A stretch of DNA of 33,057 nt from Cohnella mopanensis (GCF_022352055.1 NZ_JAKRWM010000034.1:1-33057), one strand, 5' to 3'. Shown: positions 1 to 8,991, counted from the stretch's first letter. Program-made: numbers and translations. Notes: generated by a model from the sequence alone, not told the origin.

Positions 1-3000
1 CATGTTCGTCTCGACGGTCATCGGACGGCCCCAGATTTGAATGTTGTTATCTTGGGCGATCTGCTTGATCATTTCTTCTTTCTTAGCGCGATCCTCGACT
101 TCTTGGCGCTTCGATTGCTCCTTGATCGGTACGAATCGGAAGTACAGATCTTCATTAAACGCACCCAGCGACGAGGCTGGAATGATGATTTTCATGTTGC
201 CTGTCCATAGCTCTAGATCCGCCTTGGCATCCTTAAGCAATTGCAGCGCAGCTTTAGAGATATCTACCTTCACTTCGGATACTTCATCCCGTACATCCGG
301 AATGACGACGCGGATCGTATTTGAGCCTAGTTCCTTGGCTTTGGCGATCGCTTCTTCTATCGCTAACGGCTGAAGCGTAACGCGGTCTTTCTTCGAGCCA
401 TCGGAAGCCGTCTCGCGTACGACTTTCGTCTTGGAAACGGCGTTGCCGCTGTTTCCGGTCTCTACGTCAACCGTGATTTCCTCCGTCGAGGAACCTCCGC
501 CTCCACCTCCGCCGGACGGCGGCGTGACAGATGCTACGGGAGCAATGGCGGCGGTTTTACCGCTTTCCACAGGTAATCCGTTCTGCATTCCAGTCGCCGC
601 CACCGGCGTTACTTCGAACGAGATAAATTTGCCTTGTTGAGTCGCCGTCAGTGCGAGCGTCTTGCCCGTCGCTCCTGCTATAGCCGTCTTGTTCAATCCG
701 TTCGCATCATCCGATGCATACCACTTGAACGTGCTTACGCCTTCAAGATCATGCTCCGCATCACTGTAGAAGTAACTTCCCGTCAACGTCTGCCCGACCT
801 GTGCAAGTCCCGTGATCGTTACGTTGCTTGCAACCGGGGCTACGTTCGGTTCGCGATGCACGATAGTCCTCACTTTGCCCGTCCCCGTAGGCGCATTCCC
901 CGTCTTCGCCGTTGCAGTCAAAGTAACTTCACCGCTCAGCTTGTCCGTATCGGCAGGCACCGTTACGTCCACCCAAACAATCTTGGCATCCCCGCCCGTA
1001 AGCACGATCTCGTCCTCGCCGCGTAGCGTTGTCGGCCAGCCATGCTCGGAGTTCACCGCAAGACCGAAGCTGGAATCGATCGGCGTCCCGTTTGCGTTCG
1101 CCATTAAGTTCTGCACGACGAATTTGTAGCCGACCGATTGCCCCGGATCTACTGTCTTTGCTTCCGGCGAAAGCACTTGAACCGCCCCCGGTCCCGTCCA
1201 ACGCTCATAAGAAACAATCTTCCATTCCTGTCCGGCGTCTAAAGAACTTTGGTTCCATTGAAGTTGATATCCGGCGTCCACGAAATTCGCATCCGTCACA
1301 TTTGACAGATCGCCATTGATAGCTTGAATGCTACCCGTGTAATAACTTCCTCCGAAATACTTAGAAGCTGGCGTAGACTCACTGCCGTAATAGCCCATAA
1401 TCCCGTATTTATCCATTTCATGGTTGCGAAGATATACCATGTTCAAATCCGCATTCCAAGAGGCCAATGCAGCGTCCTCTCCACCGAATGTCGTATCTCC
1501 GCCATGAATCAACTTCAAGTCGGAGTAACTGGCGGAAGCGGATAAGTTGCGCAGTGTCCAGCTTTTCTCGTAGAGCATTTCTCCCGGGTTGTACCGAATC
1601 GTCTGAGTCAGCTTCAGCTTGCCATTGTCCAGCGTCCACACGACGACGACCGTGCTGCCGTCGACTTTATAAACTTTTCCCCCCTCGAGATTCGATGCGT
1701 TCCCGGGATTGTAATTAATATAATAAGGGGAGGTATAATGCAACGTCTCGCCTGCTTCGTTCTTGACAAACAGGTTTGTCCCCAAAGAATTCCCGTCATA
1801 ATACTGCTCTACGTAATTTCCATCTTGTAATACGTACGGTTCGATCTCTCCAAGCGCATTAATTTTAATATAGAGAGGGTTCCCGTTCCCTCCTAACTCC
1901 GCTTCCGTCAAGCTGCCATCCGTCAGTACTAGCAACGAGAACCGATAGATCGTACCGAACGAATCCAACTCGTATAGACCGATATACTTATTCGTGAACG
2001 TATCGATACCCGTTATTTGAGCTCCTGCCGTATAAGCAACGGCCGAGCTAGGCGGAAGGTCTCCGACAAGCGGCGTATCGATCGGACTGCTGGAAATCTT
2101 TACGGCAAGCGTATTCGTGCCATATACCGAGGCCGTCACGCTAGTCTTACCTTCCTCCGTTACAATCGCGGCCGCAGCCCCGGCAACGGGAGGCGCCAAT
2201 TCCAAATCTCCGAGGTAACGTACATAAGTTCCATCAGCTTTATATTCTTGTACTCTCCTAACGACAGGGGTATTATCATTGATGCTTACCCATATCTTGC
2301 CATTAGGCAAAACGGTAACATGGGAGGCATACACGTCTAACCGATCAGTAAGCTTTTTGTATACACTACCGTCAGCCCTTAAGATGTAAGTTCCGTTACT
2401 ATCGGCAACTACCACGCTGCCATCCGGTCCAACATCGATAGACTCTGGATTTTTAAGCTTGCCCTCGGAAGGCGCGCCTTCTTGATCCGTAACCCCGAAG
2501 AAAACATTCCCAGGAAGGTCATATTTCCCGCTGCTTGGATTTTTAGCAAACTTGACAATCGTATGTCCATAGAAACTAAGCGCATAAAGATTTCCGCTGG
2601 AATCGAAAGCGACATCCATAGCTTTATATAATGGAATTTGATAATCCGGGCTACCGTCCGCGTTCAAGACGTAAATGATACCCGCATCGGAATTCGGAAC
2701 GTATATTTTACCGTCCGCGTCAATATCGATAGCATAGGGTTGAACATAAAAGGGGGGATTTCCTATGTAGATGTTTTTTTTGTAAACATAGCTATTACTC
2801 GCCGAGTCCCATCGAAATACAATGATGGTGTTATTCGTATACATATTCGTCACGTATACATCCCCGTCAGGAGCAATCGCTACTTCATCGGGGTAAAAAA
2901 AACCCGGCCCTGTGAGGGTCTGAAGCAAGCTTTCATCCTGGTTAAAGACGCGAACGACTTTGGCCTTCATGTCTACCGCGAATATTCTGCCCGTTGACGG

Positions 3001-3171
3001 GTCTTGCGTAACGCCATAAACCTCTTGCCAACCGCTCCAGCCCGGCAATGTCACTGCCGATGCGGATGCTTCTTTGGCGCCGATCCCCCACGTAACTGAG
3101 GTGAAGAACACTATCGCGCTCAGTAATACGAGAAGCTTAGGTTTAATGCTTGAAATTAATTTCGAAATCAT
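1..3171 (-). CDS. Large secreted beta-propeller / S-layer-like protein, cut by the left edge
   Basis: The frame is open from an ATG at 3171 to base 1 (1057 codons, no stop), so the C-terminus lies outside the window. AGGGAG sits 10 nt before the ATG. Residues 1-39 form a signal peptide with a likely cut after ASASA. Residues about 40-322 carry NHL-type propeller blades (PDGDVYVTN, DADGKIYVPN, DSSGNLYAL, PDGSVVVADS). Residues about 325-770 look beta-rich and I cannot assign them. Residues about 778-865 resemble the Ig-like module common in Paenibacillus surface proteins (GQTLTGSYFYSDAEHDLEG). A seven-glycine linker (about 887-893) leads to a charged domain of the type that precedes SLH repeats in such proteins. 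SLH anchoring is inferred, since that part is missing. The gene is likely monocistronic: a terminator separates it from the kinase gene upstream. The substrate or ligand is unknown. Confidence 0.85.
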   Translation of the reverse strand, partial: MISKLISSIKPKLLVLLSAIVFFTSVTWGIGAKEASASAVTLPGWSGWQEVYGVTQDPSTGRIFAVDMKAKVVRVFNQDESLLQTLTGPGFFYPDEVAIAPDGDVYVTNMYTNNTIIVFRWDSASNSYVYKKNIYIGNPPFYVQPYAIDIDADGKIYVPNSDAGIIYVLNADGSPDYQIPLYKAMDVAFDSSGNLYALSFYGHTIVKFAKNPSSGKYDLPGNVFFGVTDQEGAPSEGKLKNPESIDVGPDGSVVVADSNGTYILRADGSVYKKLTDRLDVYASHVTVLPNGKIWVSINDNTPVVRRVQEYKADGTYVRYLGDLELAPPVAGAAAAIVTEEGKTSVTASVYGTNTLAVKISSSPIDTPLVGDLPPSSAVAYTAGAQITGIDTFTNKYIGLYELDSFGTIYRFSLLVLTDGSLTEAELGGNGNPLYIKINALGEIEPYVLQDGNYVEQYYDGNSLGTNLFVKNEAGETLHYTSPYYINYNPGNASNLEGGKVYKVDGSTVVVVWTLDNGKLKLTQTIRYNPGEMLYEKSWTLRNLSASASYSDLKLIHGGDTTFGGEDAALASWNADLNMVYLRNHEMDKYGIMGYYGSESTPASKYFGGSYYTGSIQAINGDLSNVTDANFVDAGYQLQWNQSSLDAGQEWKIVSYERWTGPGAVQVLSPEAKTVDPGQSVGYKFVVQNLMANANGTPIDSSFGLAVNSEHGWPTTLRGEDEIVLTGGDAKIVWVDVTVPADTDKLSGEVTLTATAKTGNAPTGTGKVRTIVHREPNVAPVASNVTITGLAQVGQTLTGSYFYSDAEHDLEGVSTFKWYASDDANGLNKTAIAGATGKTLALTATQQGKFISFEVTPVAATGMQNGLPVESGKTAAIAPVASVTPPSGGGGGGGSSTEEITVDVETGNSGNAVSKTKVVRETASDGSKKDRVTLQPLAIEEAIAKAKELGSNTIRVVIPDVRDEVSEVKVDISKAALQLLKDAKADLELWTGNMKIIIPASSLGAFNEDLYFRFVPIKEQSKRQEVEDRAKKEEMIKQIAQDNNIQIWGRPMTVETNM

Positions 3172-3270
3172 TCGATAACCACTCCCTAATCATAGATGAC
3201 TTGCTGGATGTTATTGAAAATTTTAATCAGCTAACTTTCGACACTGCTCGACATCATCTTACTCGCAACC

Positions 3271-3289
3271 GCTTAACAATCGCTTAACA
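3271..3289. promoter_or_regulatory. 11-bp phased direct repeat (regulator box) upstream of the secreted protein gene
   Basis: GCTTAACA occurs at 3271-3278 and 3282-3289, exactly 11 bp apart, about 100 bp upstream of the ATG at 3171. On the minus strand it reads TTAAGCGATTGTTAAG, which matches the box at 6439-6457 in 15 of 16 positions. TTAACA-N5-TTAACA is also the layout of the PhoP box in Bacillus, so an OmpR/PhoP-family regulator is the natural guess. The repeat is seen directly; the binding protein is inferred. Confidence 0.45.
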
Positions 3290-3303
3290 TCCTTCCGCAA
3301 CAC

Positions 3304-3331
3304 AAAAAAGGCCCGTCCTATTGGATGGGCC
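3304..3331 (-). terminator. Rho-independent terminator of the hybrid kinase gene
   Basis: GGCCCGTCC (3310-3318) and GGATGGGCC (3323-3331) form a 9-bp stem with one G-T pair and a 4-nt loop. On the minus strand it is followed by six T (bases 3304-3309). It lies just after the stop of the kinase gene and insulates the secreted-protein gene. Confidence 0.85.
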
Positions 3332-3362
3332 CTAGCTTCTATCTGATTGATTGTTGAATGCG

Positions 3363-6300
3363 TTAAGAATAAATCAACGGAAGCCATATCGTAACCTTCG
3401 TTCCATCCCCTTGTTCGCTTTCCACGACGGGCTGCCTGCCGGTCATATGCGCTACACGGCGCATGATGTTACGGAAGCCGACTCCTTGCTCCTGCTTGCC
3501 GATTTCCATGATCGTCTTCACTTGCTCCGGCGTCATGCCCATCCCGTCGTCCTCTACGTCTACCCGTACGAACTCGCCTTCCTGTTGAATCGTCAGTCGA
3601 ACGGTTCCGCCGCTTAATTTCTTCGAAACGCCGTGTCTGATGGCATTCTCGACCAAAGGCTCGATCGTCAATGGCATGACCTGACATCCGTATAGTTTCT
3701 TGTCAACAGCGAACTCCACCTTGACCCGATCTCCGAATCTCGCTTTCTCAATATCGACGTAGGCTTGGATCAGCTCGATCTCCTTGCTGAGCTTGACGGT
3801 TTCCTCCGTATTGTCCAGATGGAAAATAATCCGCAAATATCGGCTGAAAATACTCAGCAGCTCGCCCGCCCGTACACCGTCCGTATAGCACAGGGACATG
3901 ATCGTTCCAAGCGCGTTATATAGAAAATGCGGTTTAATCTGCGATCGAAGAAACGCCATCTCGTTCACGGCCGCTTCTTTGACCAACCGTTTCATCGATA
4001 GCAATGTGTTCAAGCGAACCCGGATTTCTCCCGGATCGAGCGGCCTCGTAATAAAATCGCTGCCGCCCGCGGAGATGCCGGCTTCAATGTCCGCCGACGT
4101 GTTGCGAGTGCCAATGAGGAGAACCGGCATCTCCGCTTGCGTGAAATGCTGCCGGATCCGGCGGCACAGCTCGTATCCGTTCGAACCCGGAAGCATAACA
4201 TCAATGAGCACGATGTCTGGCCGATCGATACGCGTAACCTGCGCATACGCTTCCTTATCCGTTCCTGCGCAAAGAGCTTCGTAGCCTTCGGATGTCAGCA
4301 TGCCATAGAGATGCTCAACGTCTACCGGATCAGCAGATGCGATTAGAATTTTGGACGCTCCTTCTTTTACTTGTCGGGTATCGGGATTAATAATAGCCGT
4401 TGGACTGATCGGCTTCTCATCCACGCCGACGGCAATCTCCTCCATTGCGTCTCCGATTCCTGCCGGCAAAACAATTTCGATACTTCCATCTGCTTTGTGG
4501 GGAATGAATGTCCCCCCCATTACTCCCACTAACTCATTCGCGATAGAAAGGCCGACCGCGAATCCATTGTCCCCATTAGGCTCCATTTCATCGCGGATTA
4601 CATTATCCTCTCCCAAGTTTTCGACCGATGAACGAATACGCACAACAATGTTTTCCCCCTCGCTGCTGCTCCCGATGGAAACGATACCGTCCTGAATATG
4701 TCTCAAGCTGTAATTAATCGAGTTGTATAGGACCTGCATTAATCGGTTTTCATCCGCGATTACGTATCTCGCCTCTGGAGAGATACGATGCGTTAGTTGT
4801 GTATTTTTTCCTTTGGCGAGAAAACCGAACACTTCCATAACGACGGAAACGCAAGTAACGAGATCGACCTGCTTCAGCACCACTTCCAGCTTGCCATCCT
4901 TGATCCGGGCAGCATCTATAATGTCATTGACCATATTAGACATACGATAGGCTGTATTACGAATGAGCTGCATCTTATCTTTCATTTCTTGTTCGGCAGA
5001 TTTCTTGAATGGCTCTTTCAGAAGCGCTTGCGATAGATTCATAATGCCGTTCAGCGGAGTATTCAACTCATGTGAAGTAATCAATAGAAATTCATCCTTC
5101 ATCCGGTCCGCCATCTGAAGCTGATTCGTCAACCGTTGCATCGAAGTATACGCACCGACGTATTGATGAATAAGCAGAATGGCGATCGTAACTAGGAAAA
5201 AAATAAAGATGAAGTTATTGAGCAACATGGAAGTCATGTTCTCGCTGCTCACGATTACATTCATGTATAACAGAAGTTGCGACCATACCGCCGTGAAATA
5301 CAATTGGAATTGTCGCTTGTCCAATATTCCGAATTGCCGGCGCACGTACGTCGAAAGCAAATATCCGACCAAAGCGAGATAGATGAGCGCAATCCCGAAG
5401 TACATAACTTCCTGTATTTCCGAATATAGGCGGAACGGCAGCAATAGGATTCCGGCGCAATAAGCGAAAACGACTATCGCCGAACCGAGAAACAACTTAC
5501 GAATACCCGATCTTCGAATAAGCCACCAGGATAGAGCGAAAAGGATTGCCGGCGTAATGAATACGGATATCGTTTTGACTTTAAATGCCGGCTCGAAAGG
5601 AATGTCCGGGAAAAAATGCAGAAACAATCTTTCTCCATTCGTAATGACGCTAACCGCAACGAATAAGAAGTAGACGCCGAACACGAGGAACAAAGGATTT
5701 TTATGGAACCATAAATAGAGGCAGATAACGAGCATGGCAAAAATGAACGGAATGGCCGCCCCCATCAGTTCAAGCCCATCCTGCAGACTTTTCTTGACCT
5801 GAACGTCCTTCCCTAGGCCTAAAGTTAGCGAATCGACGATTCCGCCGTCCTTGTAATCGAAATTAGACGCTTGCAATAAAATTTCGACTTCGTTCCCTTT
5901 CGCTTGGAAGTAGGCTACGTAAGGGACGTTCCTTGGGGTATATTGTTCTTGCGTCGTAGCCGTTTGTCCGGACTGTCCGACCAACGCGCCGTCTACGTAA
6001 AGCTTGTCCGCAAAACGAACATAGTGTTTGGTTATCGCCAGCAGTTGCCCCTCCGGGGCATTGCGAATAACTAAACGATACGTACCATACCCCTTACCTT
6101 CCATCGCTTGCCCCGCATAATCCTTCAAGCCGTCCCATTTTCCGGGTACGCGGATGTAGCTTTTGTTCTCTTTCGTCTCGCTTGGCGTTAGCAACTGATT
6201 GGGATAAAACTCCCAAACCCCGTCCAAAGCGATGCTGCCGTGATTTCGATAATCCCAATCCGACAGATTCAGTACGCCCTGATTGACCGACGGTGCCGCT

Positions 6301-6395
6301 TGATCCGGCTTCGCTATTAACCACATCGCGGAGCCTACGAAAACGGTTAGCAGGAAAAGAACGATGAGAAATTTATCTTTAACTAGAGTTGCCAA
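3363..6395 (-). CDS. 7TMR-DISM hybrid sensor histidine kinase with two kinase modules
   Basis: Membrane sensor of 1010 residues. The start is TTG at 6395 with AGGGAGG 7 nt upstream. Order: N-terminal signal/TM (about 8-27); 7TMR-DISM extracellular jelly-roll domain (about 40-195, GVWEFYPNQLLTP); seven TM segments (about 210-412); HisKA with His442 (SHELNTPLNG); an HATPase-like region (about 545-645) with weak N and G boxes; a receiver domain (about 682-800) with Asp732 (VLIDVMLPG); then a LytS-type His_kinase with His823 (QIKPHFLYN) and a complete HATPase (PLVENAIRHG, DDGMG, GVGFRNIMRR). The receiver lacks the usual paired acidic residues at its start, and its conserved Lys is Arg (FITRPLD). 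Such multi-module kinases occur in Paenibacillus; the signal is unknown. No separate response regulator adjoins it; the divergent STAND-LuxR gene is the nearest output candidate. Confidence 0.9.
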   Translation of the reverse strand: MATLVKDKFLIVLFLLTVFVGSAMWLIAKPDQAAPSVNQGVLNLSDWDYRNHGSIALDGVWEFYPNQLLTPSETKENKSYIRVPGKWDGLKDYAGQAMEGKGYGTYRLVIRNAPEGQLLAITKHYVRFADKLYVDGALVGQSGQTATTQEQYTPRNVPYVAYFQAKGNEVEILLQASNFDYKDGGIVDSLTLGLGKDVQVKKSLQDGLELMGAAIPFIFAMLVICLYLWFHKNPLFLVFGVYFLFVAVSVITNGERLFLHFFPDIPFEPAFKVKTISVFITPAILFALSWWLIRRSGIRKLFLGSAIVVFAYCAGILLLPFRLYSEIQEVMYFGIALIYLALVGYLLSTYVRRQFGILDKRQFQLYFTAVWSQLLLYMNVIVSSENMTSMLLNNFIFIFFLVTIAILLIHQYVGAYTSMQRLTNQLQMADRMKDEFLLITSHELNTPLNGIMNLSQALLKEPFKKSAEQEMKDKMQLIRNTAYRMSNMVNDIIDAARIKDGKLEVVLKQVDLVTCVSVVMEVFGFLAKGKNTQLTHRISPEARYVIADENRLMQVLYNSINYSLRHIQDGIVSIGSSSEGENIVVRIRSSVENLGEDNVIRDEMEPNGDNGFAVGLSIANELVGVMGGTFIPHKADGSIEIVLPAGIGDAMEEIAVGVDEKPISPTAIINPDTRQVKEGASKILIASADPVDVEHLYGMLTSEGYEALCAGTDKEAYAQVTRIDRPDIVLIDVMLPGSNGYELCRRIRQHFTQAEMPVLLIGTRNTSADIEAGISAGGSDFITRPLDPGEIRVRLNTLLSMKRLVKEAAVNEMAFLRSQIKPHFLYNALGTIMSLCYTDGVRAGELLSIFSRYLRIIFHLDNTEETVKLSKEIELIQAYVDIEKARFGDRVKVEFAVDKKLYGCQVMPLTIEPLVENAIRHGVSKKLSGGTVRLTIQQEGEFVRVDVEDDGMGMTPEQVKTIMEIGKQEQGVGFRNIMRRVAHMTGRQPVVESEQGDGTKVTIWLPLIYS

Positions 6396-6438
6396 GGTAC
6401 GACCTCCCTGTTTCCGCTCTTAAGTCTACTGAATCGCT

Positions 6439-6457
6439 CTTAACAATTGCTTAAAAC
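6439..6457. promoter_or_regulatory. 11-bp phased box in the kinase / LuxR divergent region
   Basis: CTTAACAATTG starts at 6439 and CTTAAAAC at 6450, 11 bp apart. On the minus strand it reads TTAAGCAATTGTTAAG, differing at one base from the box at 3271-3289. It lies about 44 bp upstream of the kinase TTG and about 125 bp upstream of the regulator ATG, so it could serve either gene. A third CTTAAG at 6419 is not in phase. Confidence 0.45.
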
Positions 6458-6581
6458 AACACATCCTTCGATCCCGCATGTTACAATATTCGATAGATTT
6501 ACTACAATCATAACAATCGCCATAGGCAAAATAATAGTATCCCCGAGTAAATACTTTCCTTTCCGGAGGCCCACAACAAAG

Positions 6582-8615
6582 ATGACCGAAAAGAACGCAA
6601 ACAGTCAGGCGATGGCCCAAAATCGGATCAAAAGGTTAGAGAGCCGCTTCTTCGTAGGCCGCGAGCGGGAAAAGGAGTTGTTCGCCGACTTCCTGAAACA
6701 AGCAAGCGATCGGTCGAAAATAATGAACGTCTACGGAACGGGAGGCATTGGCAAAAGCTTCCTGCTCGACGAATACCGCAGGTATGCCGAAACATTCGGC
6801 ATTCCGTTCCTCCTGCTTGACAGCGGCGACTTCCCGCATACGCCCCAAGGACTGAGCAGGAAGATCCTCTCTCTGCTGATAGAGTCGACCGGCGAGGAAA
6901 CGAAAGCTTCCGTCGAAGATTGCCTGAATCGGTTACGCCTCTTGACGGAAAGCCAGCCGCTCGTCATCGCCATCGATACATACGAAGAATTAAGCGATTT
7001 GGATTGGTGGCTTCGAGAAAGCTTCCTTCCGAATACGTCCGACGGCGTACTGTTCGTCCTCTCCGGCAGGCAGCCGCTTCAAGGAAATTGGATCGCTTCG
7101 CCAGCATGGCGCAGCCTGATCACATCCGTTCCCGTCTCTGCTTTCGACGCTGCCGCCTGCGATTCCTACGCGGCACTGTTCGGCATCGCAGGCGAAGAGA
7201 CGCTCCGCAGACTGCATGCTTTCACTTTGGGACATCCGCTTACCCTATCGCTTGCGGTCGGACTGCCGCTTGAGGAGCTAGTTGCGGGAGATAACCACGA
7301 TAGGAGAGACAACCTTTTTCGGGAACTGACCTATCGATGGCTGCGAGAGGTACCGGACGATACCCTGCGTGATCTCGTCGAGGCCGCGGCTCTCGTTCGC
7401 TCCTTCAATCAAGAGTTGCTGGAGGAGATGCTGCACGATCCCGTCTCCGGCGACGAATTCCGCAAGCTGACGGATCTTTCCTTCATTCGTAAGGGAAAGA
7501 CGGGGTACCGCGTCCATGCGTTGCTGCGCACGGCGCTTGCTAAGGAAATTCGCGCACGAACTCCCGCGCGATTCAAGCAGCTTCGTAACGGGAGCATTGC
7601 TTATCTGCATCGGGAAATCATCCATCCGAACCCCTACCGGGATCTGACGGATACGATCCCTGATCTGATCTACGTCTTGGAGGACTCCGTCCTGCTCTCG
7701 ACCTTCTTGGAAGATACGCCTGACGCGGAATATGATTACGAAACGGTGCATGAAGGCAATCTTGCCGAAGCCGAACGCTATATCGAGGATGTCAAACGAA
7801 CTGAAGCCGGGTACGAACGCAGCTACTTCCACCCTCAAACCGGACAAATGCATCGCATGGAAATTCCCGCGCAGCACGACAAGTCAGCCTTCGACCATCT
7901 GGAACCCGCACGTTTAATTTCTTTGGGTCCCGATACGATCCGTATGATCAAAAACCCGGAAGGGGAAACGGTCGGTCTCGTCGTCTTCATTCCCATCCAT
8001 CGCGATTCCTTGGCCTATTTGCAATCCTTGCCCGTTTCGAGGCATTACTTCGGCACGCTCGACCCGAATAGCCTGGAGCAGTTCCGTACGCCTCCCGATC
8101 AGCCTGCCGGACGGTTTATTTACCATCTCGATTTGAGGAAGGACGCTAGCATCGCGGCACGAGCCGCCCTTATGCGATTGCTCGTCTCTTTGCTGGTCAG
8201 GCCGAATCTACTGATCTTCTCCAGTCCGCTACCCTTTCACCAGGAAATTACCCGGCGCATGGGATTCGTACAGGTAGAAGGGGCGACGCATGACGACTTC
8301 GGACCGATGGCCCCCTCCCCCACCTTTCAGTTGGATTTACGCGGCGCGAGGCAACAAAAGTATTTCGACGGTTGGCTTCAAAGCGCAGGACTTTCCGCGC
8401 CGCCTAGGTTCCCCGAAGAGCTTTTCGGCCTAACTGCCAAAGAACGGGAAGTCTTTCAGTTGATCCTGTCGACGGACTCCATCGCAGAGATCGCGGAAAA
8501 TTTAAACGTTACTCCCGTCACGATCAAAAAGCATCTTGGAAGAATTTATAAGAAGGCTGGGGTTACGGGGAAAACGCAGCTGCTAAAGATGTTGCTGGAA
8601 AATCAGCCTCATTAG
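6582..8615 (+). CDS. STAND-type ATPase / LuxR-family transcriptional regulator
   Basis: About 677 residues from the ATG at 6582, with GGAGG 12 nt upstream. The open frame runs back to a TTG at 6447, but that extension has no ribosome site, overlaps the regulatory box and does not look like regulator sequence. Walker A GTGGIGKS is at residues 52-59 and Walker B LVIAID ends at Asp132. An R-containing sensor-like strand follows (LFVLSGRQ), then a helical region. Residues about 440-590 look like a degenerate GNAT fold (GETVGLVVFIPIH, then RRMGFVQVE) without the acetyl-CoA Q/RxxGxG/A loop. The C-terminus (about 612-670) is a LuxR helix-turn-helix (FGLTAKEREVFQL, IAENLNVTPVTIKKHL). This is a MalT-like layout: ligand and ATP probably switch DNA binding. 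It is transcribed divergently from the hybrid kinase. Targets are unknown; the secreted protein gene is a candidate. Confidence 0.8.
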   Translation: MTEKNANSQAMAQNRIKRLESRFFVGREREKELFADFLKQASDRSKIMNVYGTGGIGKSFLLDEYRRYAETFGIPFLLLDSGDFPHTPQGLSRKILSLLIESTGEETKASVEDCLNRLRLLTESQPLVIAIDTYEELSDLDWWLRESFLPNTSDGVLFVLSGRQPLQGNWIASPAWRSLITSVPVSAFDAAACDSYAALFGIAGEETLRRLHAFTLGHPLTLSLAVGLPLEELVAGDNHDRRDNLFRELTYRWLREVPDDTLRDLVEAAALVRSFNQELLEEMLHDPVSGDEFRKLTDLSFIRKGKTGYRVHALLRTALAKEIRARTPARFKQLRNGSIAYLHREIIHPNPYRDLTDTIPDLIYVLEDSVLLSTFLEDTPDAEYDYETVHEGNLAEAERYIEDVKRTEAGYERSYFHPQTGQMHRMEIPAQHDKSAFDHLEPARLISLGPDTIRMIKNPEGETVGLVVFIPIHRDSLAYLQSLPVSRHYFGTLDPNSLEQFRTPPDQPAGRFIYHLDLRKDASIAARAALMRLLVSLLVRPNLLIFSSPLPFHQEITRRMGFVQVEGATHDDFGPMAPSPTFQLDLRGARQQKYFDGWLQSAGLSAPPRFPEELFGLTAKEREVFQLILSTDSIAEIAENLNVTPVTIKKHLGRIYKKAGVTGKTQLLKMLLENQPH

Positions 8616-8954
8616 ACACTTGCTTAGCTTTGACAGATCGTTCGGATTTCCTTTAACTCGCAGTCGCTTTAACCGCGGCAGAAATAATCAGAAACAAAAT
8701 CGCCGTGAGGTGTTCGAAGCGGACATAGGAGCCGTTATTAATCATCTTATCCCCAAACTAACTAAACTTCCGGACATAGAAGCCGTTATCTGCCCCATAT
8801 CTACGAAAATCCCCACAGATTGGGGTAAATAACGGCTCTCATGTCCGTAAAATCTTTAAATACCCGTTCTTTTCACAAATAACGACTCTTATGTCCGCCT
8901 TGAACGCAGCTTTGGCTAAAACTGCTTTGCGCTTCTGCAACAGAACAAAAAAAT
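8616..8954. other. Convergent intergenic region between the LuxR regulator and htrA
   Basis: No credible gene lies here; the one short open frame on the plus strand runs through the repeat and has no ribosome site. Bases 8616-8718 hold nothing I recognise, and no clear terminator follows the LuxR gene. Bases 8719-8898 are the four-arm 180-bp repeat described separately, which may itself end plus-strand transcription. Confidence 0.6.
8719..8898. repeat. Four-arm 180-bp inverted repeat, copy A
   Basis: The arm consensus is GCGGACATRRGAGCCGTTAT. Forward arms start at 8719 and 8770; inverted arms end at 8848 and 8898. The forward pair is offset by 51 bp and the inverted pair by 50 bp. A small CCCCA/TGGGG hairpin (8811-8825) lies near the centre. 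The transcript could fold into a nested stem with both arm pairs. Copy B at 17888-18067 has the same total length and spacing although the spacers have diverged. Its role is unknown; it sits between convergent genes. Confidence 0.85.
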
Positions 8955-8991
8955 ACGCTAGGGAGAAGAATGACACTCTTCCCTCTAGCGT
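8947..8991 (-). terminator. Terminator of the htrA-like gene
   Basis: ACGCTAGGGAGAAGA (8955-8969) pairs with TCTTCCCTCTAGCGT (8977-8991), with one mismatch and one G-T pair. On the minus strand it is followed by seven T (8947-8953). It lies 38 bp after the stop of the protease gene. Confidence 0.85.

Noticed and set aside
634..1129. Overlapping plus-strand open frames opposite the surface protein gene
   Set aside because: They are antisense shadows of a continuous 1057-codon frame with signal peptide and domain features.
6447..6581. N-terminal extension of the LuxR-type regulator from a TTG at 6447
   Set aside because: No ribosome site precedes it, it starts inside the phased regulatory box, and the translated text does not resemble the family; the ATG at 6582 fits better.
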